The translations under genes and the position numbers were made by a program. Below are positions 1 through 7,924 of a stretch of 38,858 nucleotides of DNA, piece after piece. Source of the stretch: Nonomuraea rhizosphaerae. Lineage in GTDB: Bacteria; Actinomycetota; Actinomycetes; Streptosporangiales; Streptosporangiaceae. The number at the start of each line of letters is the position of its first letter. The stretch's first letter is position 1. The stretch is from NCBI RefSeq assembly GCF_019396405.1, contig NZ_JAHKRL010000044.1, forward strand, positions 1 through 38,858. The letters are read 5' to 3'. The notes under the pieces were generated by a model. It worked only from the letters and a program-made list of their open reading frames with translations. It was not told the origin of the DNA and ran no database searches.

Positions 1-30
1 GGGAGACCAAGGCGGCCTAAAACGGCACAT

Positions 31-65
31 AAGGCTCTGTGCGGCGAGCCGCCGCACAGAGCCTT
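31..65. terminator. Rho-independent terminator
   Basis: A perfect 15-bp stem (AAGGCTCTGTGCGGC at 31-45 paired with 51-65) has a 5-nt loop and runs into a short T tract at 64-67. It probably ends a rightward transcript that begins outside the window, and it insulates the sigma-factor operon that follows. Confidence 0.88.
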
Positions 66-148
66 TTCCGTTGATGGCGAGTCTGAATCGTCCAACCGCC
101 TCCGTGGAGCGGTAAGTTGCAGACAGCGTCGGATACGCGAGGAGGAAC

Positions 149-574
149 GTGACCGAGGAAACCGAGACGCGGACCGAGGGCGAGGCCGGCATCCGCGACG
201 TGGTGAGCATCAGGCTCCCCGCCGCGAGCGCCTACCTGTCCGTGCTGCGTACGGCCACCGCCGGGCTGGCTGCACGGCTCGACTTCACGCTGGACGAGAT
301 CGAGGATCTGCGGATCGCGGTCGACGAGGCGTGCGCGATGCTGCTGAGCGAGGCCGTGCCCGGCACCGACCTGACCGCCGAGTTCGAGCTGACCGGGCAG
401 GAGATGCAGGTCAGGGTCGAGGTGGCCACGGTCGGCAGCTCCGCGCCCAAGCGTGACGACTTCGCCTGGATGGTGCTGACCGCCCTGGCGGACGACGTGG
501 AAGCGGTGATCGACTCCCCCGACCGCATGGCGATCGTCTTGCACAAGCGCCGAGGCGTGGCGAGGCCGGCGTGA
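149..574 (+). CDS. Anti-sigma factor, RsbW-like ATPase fold
   Basis: A 141-residue cytoplasmic protein of the RsbW/SpoIIAB type, which binds a SigB/SigF-family sigma factor and holds it inactive. The helix around residues 50-66 (DEIEDLRIAVDEACAML) is the ATP-binding N-box region. At the position of the usual Asn in ACxN there is Met64, so kinase activity may be weak; I infer this from the motif only. The GTG start at 149 is preceded by GAGGAGGAA at good spacing. Its stop overlaps the GTG of the sigma-factor gene at 571, giving translational coupling, and the sigma factor is the obvious partner. Anti-anti-sigma factors and phosphatases are not in the window. Confidence 0.88.
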   Translation: MTEETETRTEGEAGIRDVVSIRLPAASAYLSVLRTATAGLAARLDFTLDEIEDLRIAVDEACAMLLSEAVPGTDLTAEFELTGQEMQVRVEVATVGSSAPKRDDFAWMVLTALADDVEAVIDSPDRMAIVLHKRRGVARPA

Positions 575-1371
575 CGGAAAGGACTGGAGCCATGGCCACC
601 AGCGACCACGCCGTGCCCGACAGGGTGCGGGCCCGCGTCCTCTTCGCGGAGCTGGCCGAGCTGGGTCCCGACGAGCCGCGCCGCCAGCGCATCAGGGACG
701 AGCTGGTCGAGCTTCACCTTCCTCTGGTCGAATACCTGGCCCGCCGCTTCCGCAACCGCGGCGAGTGGCTGGACGACCTCACCCAGGTCGCCACCATCGG
801 GCTGATCAAGTCCATCGACCGGTTCGACCTCAACCGCGGGGTGGAGTTCTCCACGTACGCGACGCCCACGATCGTCGGCGAGATCAAGCGCCACTTCCGC
901 GACAAGGGCTGGGCGGTGCGCGTGCCGCGCCGCCTGCAGGAGCTCAAGCTCTCGCTCACCAAGGCGATCAGCGAGCTGTCGCAGCGTGAGGGCCGCGCGC
1001 CGACCGTCGCGGAGCTGGCCGCGTACCTGAAGATGACCGAGGAGGAGGTGCTGGAGGGCCTGGAGTCGGCCAACGCCTACTCGACCGTGTCCCTCGACGC
1101 GCCCGACTCCGGCGACGACGACGCGCCCGCGGTCTCCGACTCGCTCGGCATCGTGGACGAGTCGCTCGAAGGCGTCGAATACCGCGAGTCGCTCAAGCCT
1201 CTGCTCGAACGGCTGCCGCCGCGGGAGAAGCGGATCCTGCTGCTGCGTTTCTTCGGCAACATGACGCAGTCGCAGATCGCCACCGAGCTGGGCATCTCGC
1301 AGATGCACGTGTCCCGGCTGCTAGCCAGGACACTGGCCCAGCTGCGCGAGGGCCTGACGGCCGACGACTAA
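571..1371 (+). CDS. sigF: RNA polymerase sigma factor, SigB/SigF family
   Basis: A group 3 sigma-70 factor of 266 residues for general stress or developmental genes. Region 2 is at about residues 30-110 (DDLTQVATIGLIKSIDRFD and FSTYATPTIVGEIKRHFRDK), region 3 at about 110-165, and region 4 at about 210-262, with the helix-turn-helix TQSQIATELGISQMHVSRLL. GTG 571 overlaps the anti-sigma stop (GTGA). ATG 592 in the same frame, preceded by GGAG, is an alternative start that would shorten the protein by 7 residues. Its 3' end overlaps the convergent membrane-protein gene by 4 bp. The symbol follows the SigF family and its RsbW-type neighbour; orthology to one particular SigF was not tested. Confidence 0.93.
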   Translation: MTERTGAMATSDHAVPDRVRARVLFAELAELGPDEPRRQRIRDELVELHLPLVEYLARRFRNRGEWLDDLTQVATIGLIKSIDRFDLNRGVEFSTYATPTIVGEIKRHFRDKGWAVRVPRRLQELKLSLTKAISELSQREGRAPTVAELAAYLKMTEEEVLEGLESANAYSTVSLDAPDSGDDDAPAVSDSLGIVDESLEGVEYRESLKPLLERLPPREKRILLLRFFGNMTQSQIATELGISQMHVSRLLARTLAQLREGLTADD

Positions 1372-1757
1372 CTCTTCGGCTGCTCGCCGTAGAGGGCTTG
1401 GGTGGTGGGGGGCGCGAGCAGCGTGCCGAGGCCGGCGACGGCCACCACGATCAGCGGGATCCCGTAGAGCGGTTGGTCCGACTGGATGAGCGTGACCGCG
1501 ACGGGGAGGACGAAGATCTGGGCCAGCACGCTGGGCGACCTCCCCCACCGCTCCATCCTGTACAGACCGCCCCAGGCCACCCAGAGCAGACCGGCGCCGA
1601 TCGCCACCCCGAACACCGACTCCGCCAGCGCGCTGGTGACGTCCTCGGCGGCGCCCATCAGCGTCCGCACCGCGACGTAGAGGCCCAGGGCGGTGGCCAC
1701 CAGGCCCTCCAGGGCGACGACTGCGGCGGCCACGAGAAGCGTCCAAGGTCGGTTCAC
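1368..1757 (-). CDS. Small four-helix membrane protein
   Basis: A 129-residue protein with four hydrophobic segments, at about residues 7-29, 43-62, 76-93 and 97-115, and a short polar tail; an integral membrane protein of the type found widely but without assigned function in actinomycetes. I chose GTG 1757 rather than the in-frame TTG at 1763 because a TAGGGT box ends 6 nt before that GTG, the leaderless layout seen repeatedly in this window. The gene converges on the sigma-factor gene, and the two stop codons overlap. I assign no function. Confidence 0.7.
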   Translation of the reverse strand: MNRPWTLLVAAAVVALEGLVATALGLYVAVRTLMGAAEDVTSALAESVFGVAIGAGLLWVAWGGLYRMERWGRSPSVLAQIFVLPVAVTLIQSDQPLYGIPLIVVAVAGLGTLLAPPTTQALYGEQPKS

Positions 1758-1763
1758 GTCCAA

Positions 1764-1769
1764 ACCCTA
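1764..1769 (-). promoter_or_regulatory. Leaderless -10 box of the membrane-protein gene
   Basis: TAGGGT on the minus strand lies 6 nt before GTG 1757. No convincing -35 element or ribosome binding site is present. Confidence 0.5.
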
Positions 1770-1836
1770 CCGGTGAGCCGCCCTGCCCCTCCGTTACCGT
1801 CGCGCCTCCGGGGAGCCGCGTGACCACGCCGGCTCG

Positions 1837-1936
1837 CGGCCCGTTCCCTCGATCCGGCCTGCTTCCCTCGCCCCGGCCCGTTCCCCTCAAACCGGCCCGT
1901 TTCCTTCGGACCGGCCCGTTCCCCTCGACCCGGCCT
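1837..1936. repeat. 19-bp tandem repeat, about 5.3 copies
   Basis: Units begin at 1837, 1855, 1874, 1893, 1912 and 1931 (partial), a period of 18-19 bp, with consensus CGGCCCGTTCCCCTCGACC. The array lies between the divergent membrane-protein gene (start 1757) and the diacylglycerol-kinase gene (start 2052). It has no sensible reading frame. It may be slippage-prone DNA or a set of phased binding sites. Confidence 0.85.
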
Positions 1937-1965
1937 GGGCGTCCTGGGTGCGGTGACTACATCGG

Positions 1966-2016
1966 ACGTCCGGACGTGGCGGGCGGACGGTCCCGGAAAT
2001 CGTCCGGACGGACGAT
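1966..2016. promoter_or_regulatory. Paired CGTCCGGACG palindromes
   Basis: The perfect palindrome ACGTCCGGACGT lies at 1966-1977, and its 10-bp core recurs at 2001-2010, 34 bp downstream. The second copy is also inside a possible hairpin, ATCGTCC at 1999-2005 with GGACGAT at 2010-2016. The pair ends 36 nt before the downstream start codon and reaches into the expected -35 region, so an operator is plausible. Confidence 0.5.
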
Positions 2017-2038
2017 CAGCCGGATGTCACCCACCGGC

Positions 2039-2044
2039 TACCCT
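2039..2044 (+). promoter_or_regulatory. Leaderless -10 box of the lipid-kinase gene
   Basis: TACCCT is followed by 7 nt and then ATG 2052, with no ribosome binding site. Confidence 0.5.
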
Positions 2045-2051
2045 GAACGAC

Positions 2052-3032
2052 ATGCGCGCGATGCTCCTGGTCAACCCCAAGGCCACGACCACCAATGCCC
2101 GCAGGCGGGACGTGCTGATCCGCGCGCTCGGCGCCGCGGTGGACCTGACCGTGGAGGAGACCCGCTACCGGGGCCACGCGGCCGCGCTGGCCGCCATGGC
2201 GCACGGCAAGGGGTATGACGTGGTGGCCGTGCTCGGCGGCGACGGGACGATCAACGAGACCGTGAACGGCCTGCTCAACCCCGTCAACGGCGACATCCCG
2301 GCCTTGACCGACCCCGCTCACGAGGACGATCCGAGCGCCGGCCGGCCCGCGTTGATCGTCATCCCCGGGGGCAGCGCGAACGTGTTCGCCCGCGCCCTGG
2401 GCCTGCCGAACGACGCGGTCGACGCCACGGGCGCGGTGCTGGAGGCGCTGCGCGAGGGCCGCCGCAGGACCGTGGGATTGGGCCAGGCCCTATGGGACGG
2501 CGAAAGCCGATATTTCACGTTCTGCTCGGGGATGGGGTACGACGCCGAGGTCGTCCGGGCCGTCGAGGGCCTGCGCGGCACGGGCAGGAAGGCCACCCCG
2601 ACGCGATACGTGAACACCGCCCTGCGCCACTACCTCGCCACCGACAAGCACCACGCGGCGATGACCCTGACCGGTCCCGGCATCCCGACCGCCCGCGGCG
2701 TCTACATGGCGATCATCTCCAACACCTCGCCGTGGACCTACGTGGGCACCCACCCGGTCTCCCCCACGCCGTGGGCGAGCTTCGAGACCGGGCTTGACGT
2801 GTTGGGGCTCCAACGAATGGGCCTGATTTCGCTGATGCCGGTCATCCGGCAGATCCTTACCGACCGTGACACCCTTCCGTCAGGCCGGCACCTCGTCCAG
2901 CTCCACGACGAGCCGGAGTTCACGTTGTCCGCGAGCCGCCCTGTGGCCTTTCAACTGGACGGCGACTACCTGGGTGAACGGGAGTCCGTGACATTCCGGG
3001 CTATACCGAACGCATTACAAGTTCTGGTCTAG
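2052..3032 (+). CDS. Diacylglycerol/lipid kinase family protein
   Basis: A 326-residue protein of the DAGK catalytic (DgkB/YegS-like) family, which phosphorylates lipid alcohols such as diacylglycerol at the inner membrane face with ATP. The start MRAMLLVNPKA is the usual family N-terminus. The nucleotide-binding GGDGT motif is at about residues 62-66, followed by NETVNGLL, and PGGSANVFARALG is at about 103-115. A C-terminal beta-rich lobe follows and ends near LDGDYLG. The frame is open further upstream, but ATG 2052 fits both the family and the leaderless -10 box. Substrate is not readable from sequence. It stands alone upstream of whiB1. Confidence 0.9.
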   Translation: MRAMLLVNPKATTTNARRRDVLIRALGAAVDLTVEETRYRGHAAALAAMAHGKGYDVVAVLGGDGTINETVNGLLNPVNGDIPALTDPAHEDDPSAGRPALIVIPGGSANVFARALGLPNDAVDATGAVLEALREGRRRTVGLGQALWDGESRYFTFCSGMGYDAEVVRAVEGLRGTGRKATPTRYVNTALRHYLATDKHHAAMTLTGPGIPTARGVYMAIISNTSPWTYVGTHPVSPTPWASFETGLDVLGLQRMGLISLMPVIRQILTDRDTLPSGRHLVQLHDEPEFTLSASRPVAFQLDGDYLGERESVTFRAIPNALQVLV

Positions 3033-3243
3033 CTGGTTACATTCGGTCATTGTGTGACGCATCCGACATCCATCGCGGCCAAAACTTCGCGTCAACCCTC
3101 TTGCGTGCACTCTCCGTGGCTGAAAGGCTCAACACTGACGTCGGAACGTAGGACCTTTAACAGCCCCACTGGTCCGATCCGGCCCGGCGCTCAGCGGGCA
3201 ACCCCGGCTTCCTACAGGATCTGGGCAACTGTTCGCACTCGTT

Positions 3244-3259
3244 AGTGAAACTCTTCACA
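3244..3259. promoter_or_regulatory. CRP-like site upstream of whiB1
   Basis: AGTGAAACTCTTCACA differs at one outer base from the CRP/FNR-family consensus TGTGA-N6-TCACA. It lies 54 nt before the whiB1 start. In Mycobacterium tuberculosis the whiB1 promoter is known to be controlled by CRP, which makes this placement meaningful. The rest of the 3033-3313 gap shows no gene. Confidence 0.6.
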
Positions 3260-3313
3260 AAGTAGTAGCCGCACGGAGCCGACCAAAGGTTCCATCTACT
3301 AAGGAGTGAACGC

Positions 3314-3568
3314 ATGGACTGGCGACACCGAGCCGCCTGCCGTGACGTCGACCCCGAGCTGTTCTTCCCGATCGGCAACACCGGCCCGGCGCTCATGCAG
3401 ATCGAAGAGGCCAAGCAGGTGTGCCGCTCGTGCCCGGCGGTCGACCTGTGTCTGAAGTGGGCCCTTGAGTCCGGCCAGGACGCCGGCGTCTGGGGCGGCC
3501 TGAGCGAGGACGAGCGCCGCGCCCTGAAGCGCCGCACCGCCCGCGCTCGCGCACGCGCCTCCGCCTGA
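3314..3568 (+). CDS. whiB1: WhiB-family iron-sulfur regulator, WhiB1/WblE type
   Basis: An 84-residue Wbl protein. Cys9, Cys37, Cys40 and Cys46 are in the positions that bind the [4Fe-4S] cluster in WhiB1. The turn GVWGG at 58-62 and the basic tail (RRALKRRTARARARA) follow. Start MDWRHRAACR and the whole length match the WhiB1/WblE branch. WhiB1 is known to bind region 4 of the primary sigma factor and to sense nitric oxide through its cluster. AAGGAG at 3301-3306 is the ribosome binding site. Upstream lies a CRP-like palindrome. The neighbour pdtaS is also next to whiB1 in mycobacteria. Confidence 0.95.
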   Translation: MDWRHRAACRDVDPELFFPIGNTGPALMQIEEAKQVCRSCPAVDLCLKWALESGQDAGVWGGLSEDERRALKRRTARARARASA

Positions 3569-3685
3569 CCCGTCCGGTCCGCTTGGTCCACCCGACCTGC
3601 ACGATCGCTTGTGGGTGAAGCTCACCACGCTGGTCGCTTTCCACGTGGCTGATCACCGCTCAAGTGATCGACAACCACATCCATC

Positions 3686-3781
3686 CTGTACGGCAAGCAT
3701 GGGCCGGCCCCAGACGCCGTACGTGCCTGAGGGCCTCCAGGGAGACGCCCTCTGACCCCGCACGTGGCCGGCCGCCGACAC
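3686..3781 (+). repeat. Dispersed intergenic repeat, copy A
   Basis: Starts CTGTACGGCAAGC, shares GAGGGCCTCCAGGGAGACG and ends near CCGCACGTGGCCGGCCGCC. It is the more diverged copy, related to those at 3903-4023, 6844-6964 and 17435-17515. Confidence 0.7.
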
Positions 3782-3902
3782 GCGCCCCGAAAACCCCGGA
3801 CACCCGGAAAACCCCGGCAGACCGGATGACCCGGAAACACCGGCCGACCGGACACCCGGAGCACCGGGCAACCGGCACCCGGAGGCGCACCGGCCAGGGC
3901 CT

Positions 3903-4023
3903 GACCGCTCAGACGGTCTCACCGTCTTGTAGCGGCGGCCGACCACGTGCGGGCTCAGCGGCCGTGTCCCTGGAGGCCCCCAGCCATGTGCGGCGACTGG
4001 GTCCTCGTCGGCCTGCCGTACAG
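3903..4023 (-). repeat. Dispersed intergenic repeat, copy B
   Basis: Read on the minus strand it starts CTGTACGGCAGGC at 4023 and ends near GACGGTGAGACCGTCTGAGC. It is nearly identical over about 120 bp to the copy at 6844-6964, with only a handful of substitutions seen. Confidence 0.88.
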
Positions 4024-4079
4024 GCGACTGGGTCTTCGTCTGGGTCTTCATCAGCGTCCGGTAAGACGAGAGGCCCCAC

Positions 4080-5552
4080 TCACGCGGCGGGGAGCGGGAT
4101 CGACAGCGTGACCTCCGTGCCGCCCCCCAGCCGGGGCTCGATGGACAGTTTCCCCGACAGCTCCCCCACCACCAGCGTGCGGACGATCTGCAGCCCCAGG
4201 CTCGTCGAGTTGTCCAGGTCGAAGTCCGGCGGCAGCCCGAGCCCGTCGTCCCAGACCACCACGTTCAGGCGCTCGGGGGCGGGGTTGACCACCACCTGCA
4301 GCCGCCTCGGACGGCCGTGCTGCAGCGCGTTCTGGAGGAGCTCCGTGAGGGCCATCGCCAGCGGCGTCGCGATCAGCGACGGCAGCGTCCCGAACCCGCC
4401 CACCCGACGCGGTGTCACCGCCGCCTCCGGCGCCGAGACCTCGCCCGCCATCGCGATCACCCGGTCGGCGATGTCGTCGAAGTCCACGAACTCCTCCGGC
4501 GCGTGAGAGAGCGTCTCGTGCACGATCGCGATCGAACCGACCCGCCGCACCGCCTCCTCCAGCGCCTCGCGCCCCTCGGGGACGCGCAGCCGGCGCGCCT
4601 GGAGGCGCAGGAGGGCGGCGACGGTCTGCAGGTTGTTCTTGACGCGGTGGTGGATCTCGCGGATGGTCGCGTCCTTGGTCATCAGCTCGCGTTCGCGGCG
4701 GCGCAGCTCGGTCACGTCGCGGATGAGCACGAGCGCGCCGATGCGGCCGCCGCCGACGATCAGCGGGATGGCCCGGAGCTGCACGATCGTGCCGCCGGAC
4801 TCGACCTCGGTCTCCTTGGCCGCCCGCCCGCTGGCCACGATCATCAGGTCTTCGTTGATCGGCTCGTCGGAGTAGCACAGGGTGGCGGTCACCCGGCCCA
4901 GCTCGGCCCCGACGAGGTCGGCGTGCAGGCCGAGCCGCCGGTAGGCGGACAGGGCGTTCGGCGAGGCGTAGGTCACCCTGCCGGCCCTGTCGAGCCGCAG
5001 CAGCCCGTCGCCGACGCGCGGCGAGCGGACCAGGATCGGCTCCTCGCCGGAGAACGGGAAGCGCCCCTCGGCGACCATCTGCGCGAGGTCGGAGGCGCTC
5101 TGCAGGTAGGTCAGCTCCAGGCGCGAGGGGGTGCGCGCGGAGGACAGGTTCGTGGAGCGCTGGATCACCGCGAGGAACCTCGCCTCGCCGACCGCGTCCA
5201 CCCTGCGCACGGGGATGGTCTCCTCGCGCACGGGCACGCCCGTGGACCAGTCGGGGTCGCCCTCTCGGCAGATGCGACGCTCGTTCCAGGCCGTGTCGAT
5301 CAGGTAGCGCTCACCCTTGGCGGCGACGGAGCCGACGATGTCGTCGTGGTAGACGGTGGGGCCGGTGGTGGGACGCATCTGCGCGATCGCGATCCAGCCG
5401 CCGCCCTCGCCCTGGAGCGGCGCCCACAGGATGAGGTCGGCGAACGACAGGTCGGCCAGCAGCTGCCAGTCGGAGACCAGCGAGTGCAGCCAGTCGAGGT
5501 CCGCCGCGTCGAGCGCGGTGTGGCGGACGACGAGGTCGCTGAGAGTCGGCAC
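4080..5552 (-). CDS. pdtaS: Sensor histidine kinase PdtaS
   Basis: A 490-residue soluble histidine kinase without membrane segments. An N-terminal GAF-like sensor (H_kinase_N type, residues about 1-160) is followed by PAS (about 175-285), HisKA_2 with the phosphoacceptor box EIHHRVKNNLQT (His301/302), and HATPase with N-box ELLQNALQHG near 405-414 and DDGLGLP near 436. Length and layout match mycobacterial PdtaS, which phosphorylates the ANTAR regulator PdtaR; PdtaR is not in this window. GTG 5552 matches the PdtaS N-terminus (PTLSDL) and has CATGAT 6 nt before it. An upstream in-frame TTG at 5588 would give 502 residues, but it falls in the likely promoter. Confidence 0.9.
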   Translation of the reverse strand: MPTLSDLVVRHTALDAADLDWLHSLVSDWQLLADLSFADLILWAPLQGEGGGWIAIAQMRPTTGPTVYHDDIVGSVAAKGERYLIDTAWNERRICREGDPDWSTGVPVREETIPVRRVDAVGEARFLAVIQRSTNLSSARTPSRLELTYLQSASDLAQMVAEGRFPFSGEEPILVRSPRVGDGLLRLDRAGRVTYASPNALSAYRRLGLHADLVGAELGRVTATLCYSDEPINEDLMIVASGRAAKETEVESGGTIVQLRAIPLIVGGGRIGALVLIRDVTELRRRERELMTKDATIREIHHRVKNNLQTVAALLRLQARRLRVPEGREALEEAVRRVGSIAIVHETLSHAPEEFVDFDDIADRVIAMAGEVSAPEAAVTPRRVGGFGTLPSLIATPLAMALTELLQNALQHGRPRRLQVVVNPAPERLNVVVWDDGLGLPPDFDLDNSTSLGLQIVRTLVVGELSGKLSIEPRLGGGTEVTLSIPLPAA

Positions 5553-6109
5553 GAGTGCATCATGCGTGCTTCCCGGCGTTACAGCCAAACCGGCGCCCTG
5601 CCCCGGCGCCGGTCACCGGCCGCCCGTCAGCGCCGGGACGCGGCACGGCGCTGTGCTGCGGAAAGCCGCCTCGTACGCCATGTCCGCGCCCGTCGGGAAA
5701 GCCCGCGTGCCGGAGTGAGGTCATCCGCCGATTTTCGGGAATCTCACAATGTGAAAACTGTCACACCGTCCCATTCGCCGGACCCTCATGGCGAGGCCGC
5801 GCCGGAGGTGATCGACACGTCGACGGGCAGAGCGACAAGCGCTTCGGCGAGCGCGCCGACGGGCATACCGCGTGCTCAGGCGGCCCGCCGGTGCGCGGTT
5901 GCGGCCGTACGCGTGACTGTGGATATCCTTCACCATCAACCTGAGCTGCCCGAACCGGCAAGTATCACGGCGGGCGAGCCCGGTCTGCGGACGAGCGAGC
6001 CTGTGCCCGTTATGCGCCGGTGGTTGACCGCTCGGGCCATTCTGAGTTCGGATGATCTCGCGGTGACCAGAGACGCCCTCACCGCCGTGGCAGAAGTGAA
6101 GGTGAGAGC
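5553..6109. other. Divergent control region between pdtaS and dasR
   Basis: This 557-bp gap holds a perfect CRP-type palindrome at 5750-5765 and the overlapping inverted repeat TCACA-A-TGTGA at 5744-5754. No gene of normal size is supported. A 33-codon frame at 6012-6113 overlaps the dasR start as GTGA, but it has no ribosome binding site and mixed codon use. Confidence 0.6.
5750..5765. promoter_or_regulatory. Perfect CRP-family site
   Basis: TGTGAAAACTGTCACA fits TGTGA-N6-TCACA exactly. It is 198 nt upstream of the pdtaS start and 345 nt before dasR. No CRP gene is in the window, so the binding protein is inferred from the motif alone. Confidence 0.65.
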
Positions 6110-6829
6110 GTGACGGACGACGGCCCTCGCGTACCGAAGTACTACGACGTGAAACGGAGCCTGCTCGAGCTCACCAAGAGCCTGTCCCCCGGCACGGCTC
6201 TGCCTCCCGAGCGGGCGCTGGCCGTGCGCTTCGAGACCTCACGCACGACGGTTCGCCAGGCGCTGACCGAGCTGGTCGTCGAGGGGCGGCTGCTGCGCAT
6301 CCAGGGCAAGGGCACGTTCGTCGCCCAGCCGAAGGTGGCACAGGTGCTGCAGCTCACCTCGTACATCGGCGACCTGCGCACGGCCGGGCTCGAACCGGAC
6401 ACCAAGATCCTGGAGATCGGCTACATCACCGCCGACGAGGCGCTGGCCCGGCGGCTGGCCATCAACCCGGGCGGGCGCGTGCTGCGCATCCACCGGCTGC
6501 GGCTGGCCAACGGCGAGCCGGTGTCGATCGACACCACCCACCTGTCCGCGCGCCGCTTCCCGCGGCTGCGGCGCGAGCTGGAGGTGCACGCGTCGCTGTA
6601 CGAGACGCTGCACAACGCCTACAACGTGCGGCTGACGGACGCCGAGGAGATCATCGAGACCGTGCTCGCCACGCCGTACGACGCCAAGGCGCTGGGGGTC
6701 GACGTCGGCCTGCCGATGCTGCTGCTGACCCGCCACGCCTTCGACGCCGACGGCAACCCGGTCGAGTGGGCGCAGTCGCTGTACCGCGGCGACCGGTACA
6801 AGTTCGTCACCCGGCTGCGGCGGCCATAG
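6110..6829 (+). CDS. dasR: GntR-family regulator DasR
   Basis: A 239-residue HutC/DasR-type GntR regulator. The winged helix is at about residues 5-72 ([20 protein letters not shown] and [13 protein letters not shown]) and the UTRA effector domain at about 85-235. The sequence keeps features I associate with Streptomyces Das[33 protein letters not shown], and a C-terminus [12 protein letters not shown]. DasR responds to glucosamine-6-phosphate and controls chitin and N-acetylglucosamine uptake genes and antibiotic regulators. GTG 6110 is preceded by GAAGGTGAG. No clear dre operator was found upstream. The gene stands alone; none of its usual sugar-metabolism targets is nearby. Confidence 0.88.
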   Translation: MTDDGPRVPKYYDVKRSLLELTKSLSPGTALPPERALAVRFETSRTTVRQALTELVVEGRLLRIQGKGTFVAQPKVAQVLQLTSYIGDLRTAGLEPDTKILEIGYITADEALARRLAINPGGRVLRIHRLRLANGEPVSIDTTHLSARRFPRLRRELEVHASLYETLHNAYNVRLTDAEEIIETVLATPYDAKALGVDVGLPMLLLTRHAFDADGNPVEWAQSLYRGDRYKFVTRLRRP

Positions 6830-7238
6830 CCCCCTTTTTTCTCCTGTACGGCAGGCCGACGAGGACCCAGTCGCCGCACATGGCCGGCGGCCTCCAGGGA
6901 CACGGCCGCTGAGCCCGCACGGGGCCGGCCGCCGCTACAAGACGGTGAGACCATTTGAGCGGCCGGCCGACACCCGGCGGCCCCGTCGGCCGACCCCTGC
7001 TTGAGCGGCCGGCCGACACCTGCTCGGACGGTCGGCCGCCCCTCGCCGGAACGGTCAGCCGACACCGGTCTGAACGGACGGCCGATACTCGCTGAACGCC
7101 CGGCGCCAGGCCCTGTAGGCGGCTCTCGGCGGCGCGAACACCGTTCCCGAGCATCTGTGGTGGCCCCTCGATGAACGCCCGCTCAGCGAGGCGCTCCGGC
7201 CCCCGCGCGAACTCCGGCGACACGCACAACCACGACTT
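6830..7238. other. Convergent intergenic region with degenerate repeats
   Basis: A 409-bp gap. After the dispersed repeat come about four degenerate units around TGAGCGGCCGGCCGACACC (near 6955, 7002, 7048 and 7071). The last 150 bp before the minus-strand gene hold no supportable gene. Confidence 0.6.
6844..6964 (+). repeat. Dispersed intergenic repeat, copy C
   Basis: Begins CTGTACGGCAGGC just after a T6 tract 3' of dasR and ends near GACGGTGAGACCATTTGAGC. It is the closest relative of the inverted copy at 3903-4023. It lies in the gap between converging genes. Confidence 0.88.
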
Positions 7239-7823
7239 CTAATCGCAGGTGACCTCGGGCACGTCGCAGAGCTTCACCGTCATCCGCTCCGCCTTGTCGA
7301 TCAGGCCCCTGAAACGGTTGACCGGCAGGCTCCTGGTCGGCCAGGCGGACTCTCCGGCGACGTAGATCGCGGCCCCCCGCCGCACCGCCACCGCGTGCTC
7401 GCCGTTCTCGAAGAAGCGGCCGCCCGCCCGCAGTCCCTCGTCCCCCACGTCCAGCGGCTTGGTGAAGTAGCGGTCCCGGAAGTAGCCCTTCCCCATGTCC
7501 GCGCAGCGCGACAGGTCGGCCCGCAGGCCGCGCATCGCCTTCCGCGCGGCGGGGATGGACCGGTAGACGATCACCTGCTCGTACTTGAAGCTGTCCTCCG
7601 ACGTGTAGTGCACCATCCGCGCCGCCAGCCGGTCCCCGGCCGGGGCGGTGTTCCGGTCGCACGGGTTCGGCTGGAGCGGGAGCCGCTTCGACTCCGTGGT
7701 CCGGTAGGTCTCCCACGCCTTCGCGGGCGGGTGGGTCTCCAGGAAGAGCAGCCCGTCGGGCAGGGTGCCCGGCCCTGCCGCCATCACCGTGGCGAGCGCC
7801 ACGGATACCCCCGTCAGTAACAT
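7239..7823 (-). CDS. Secreted protein, PknH-type sensor-like
   Basis: A 194-residue protein of unknown function. It has a short hydrophobic N-terminus (MLLTGVSVALATVMAAGPG) that looks like a signal peptide with little basic n-region. Four cysteines in the mature part (NPCD, LSRCAD, KLCDV, VTCD) could form two disulfides. The overall look, small extracellular alpha/beta with late Cys pairs, resembles the extracellular PknH-C/LppA-like sensor family, but this is a resemblance, not an identification. GGGAGG before ATG 7823 is a strong ribosome binding site. It is divergent from the nuclease gene, with about 100 bp between. Confidence 0.75.
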   Translation of the reverse strand: MLLTGVSVALATVMAAGPGTLPDGLLFLETHPPAKAWETYRTTESKRLPLQPNPCDRNTAPAGDRLAARMVHYTSEDSFKYEQVIVYRSIPAARKAMRGLRADLSRCADMGKGYFRDRYFTKPLDVGDEGLRAGGRFFENGEHAVAVRRGAAIYVAGESAWPTRSLPVNRFRGLIDKAERMTVKLCDVPEVTCD

Positions 7824-7924
7824 CAGAACCTCCCTCTCGTTCCCCTTTCACATGAGATGTCCGGCAAAGACGATTCGTTCGTATATTTCGGGACTTGTGG
7901 CGGCAGGCGGGTGAGAATCTGCAC

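Larger units (their letters stand above)
3569..4079. other. Convergent intergenic region with inverted repeat copies
   Basis: This 511-bp gap between whiB1 and pdtaS, whose 3' ends face each other, has no believable gene. It holds two copies of a dispersed repeat in opposite orientation (3686-3781 and 3903-4023), and between them about 120 bp of low-complexity CCGGA/CCCGG DNA. Confidence 0.75.

Noticed and set aside
3023-3038. Half of a DasR-like site (CTGGTCTAG) at the lipid-kinase stop codon
   Set aside because: The right half needed for a dre palindrome is absent.
3782-3902. Short CCGGA/CCCGG repeats as a CRISPR-like array
   Set aside because: Irregular spacing, no constant repeat or unique spacers, and no cas genes.
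4317-6113. Long plus-strand open frame opposite pdtaS
   Set aside because: It is the complement of a well-supported histidine-kinase gene, is Arg/Gln/Asp/His-rich without domains, and arises from high GC at third positions.
6012-6113. 33-codon frame overlapping the dasR start (GTGA)
   Set aside because: The overlap looks like coupling, but there is no ribosome binding site or -10 box and third-position GC is low compared with neighbours.
6807-7229. Minus-strand 140-codon frame through the repeat copy at 6844
   Set aside because: More than half is the dispersed repeat, which is not conserved as a frame between copies, and it runs into the dasR coding end.
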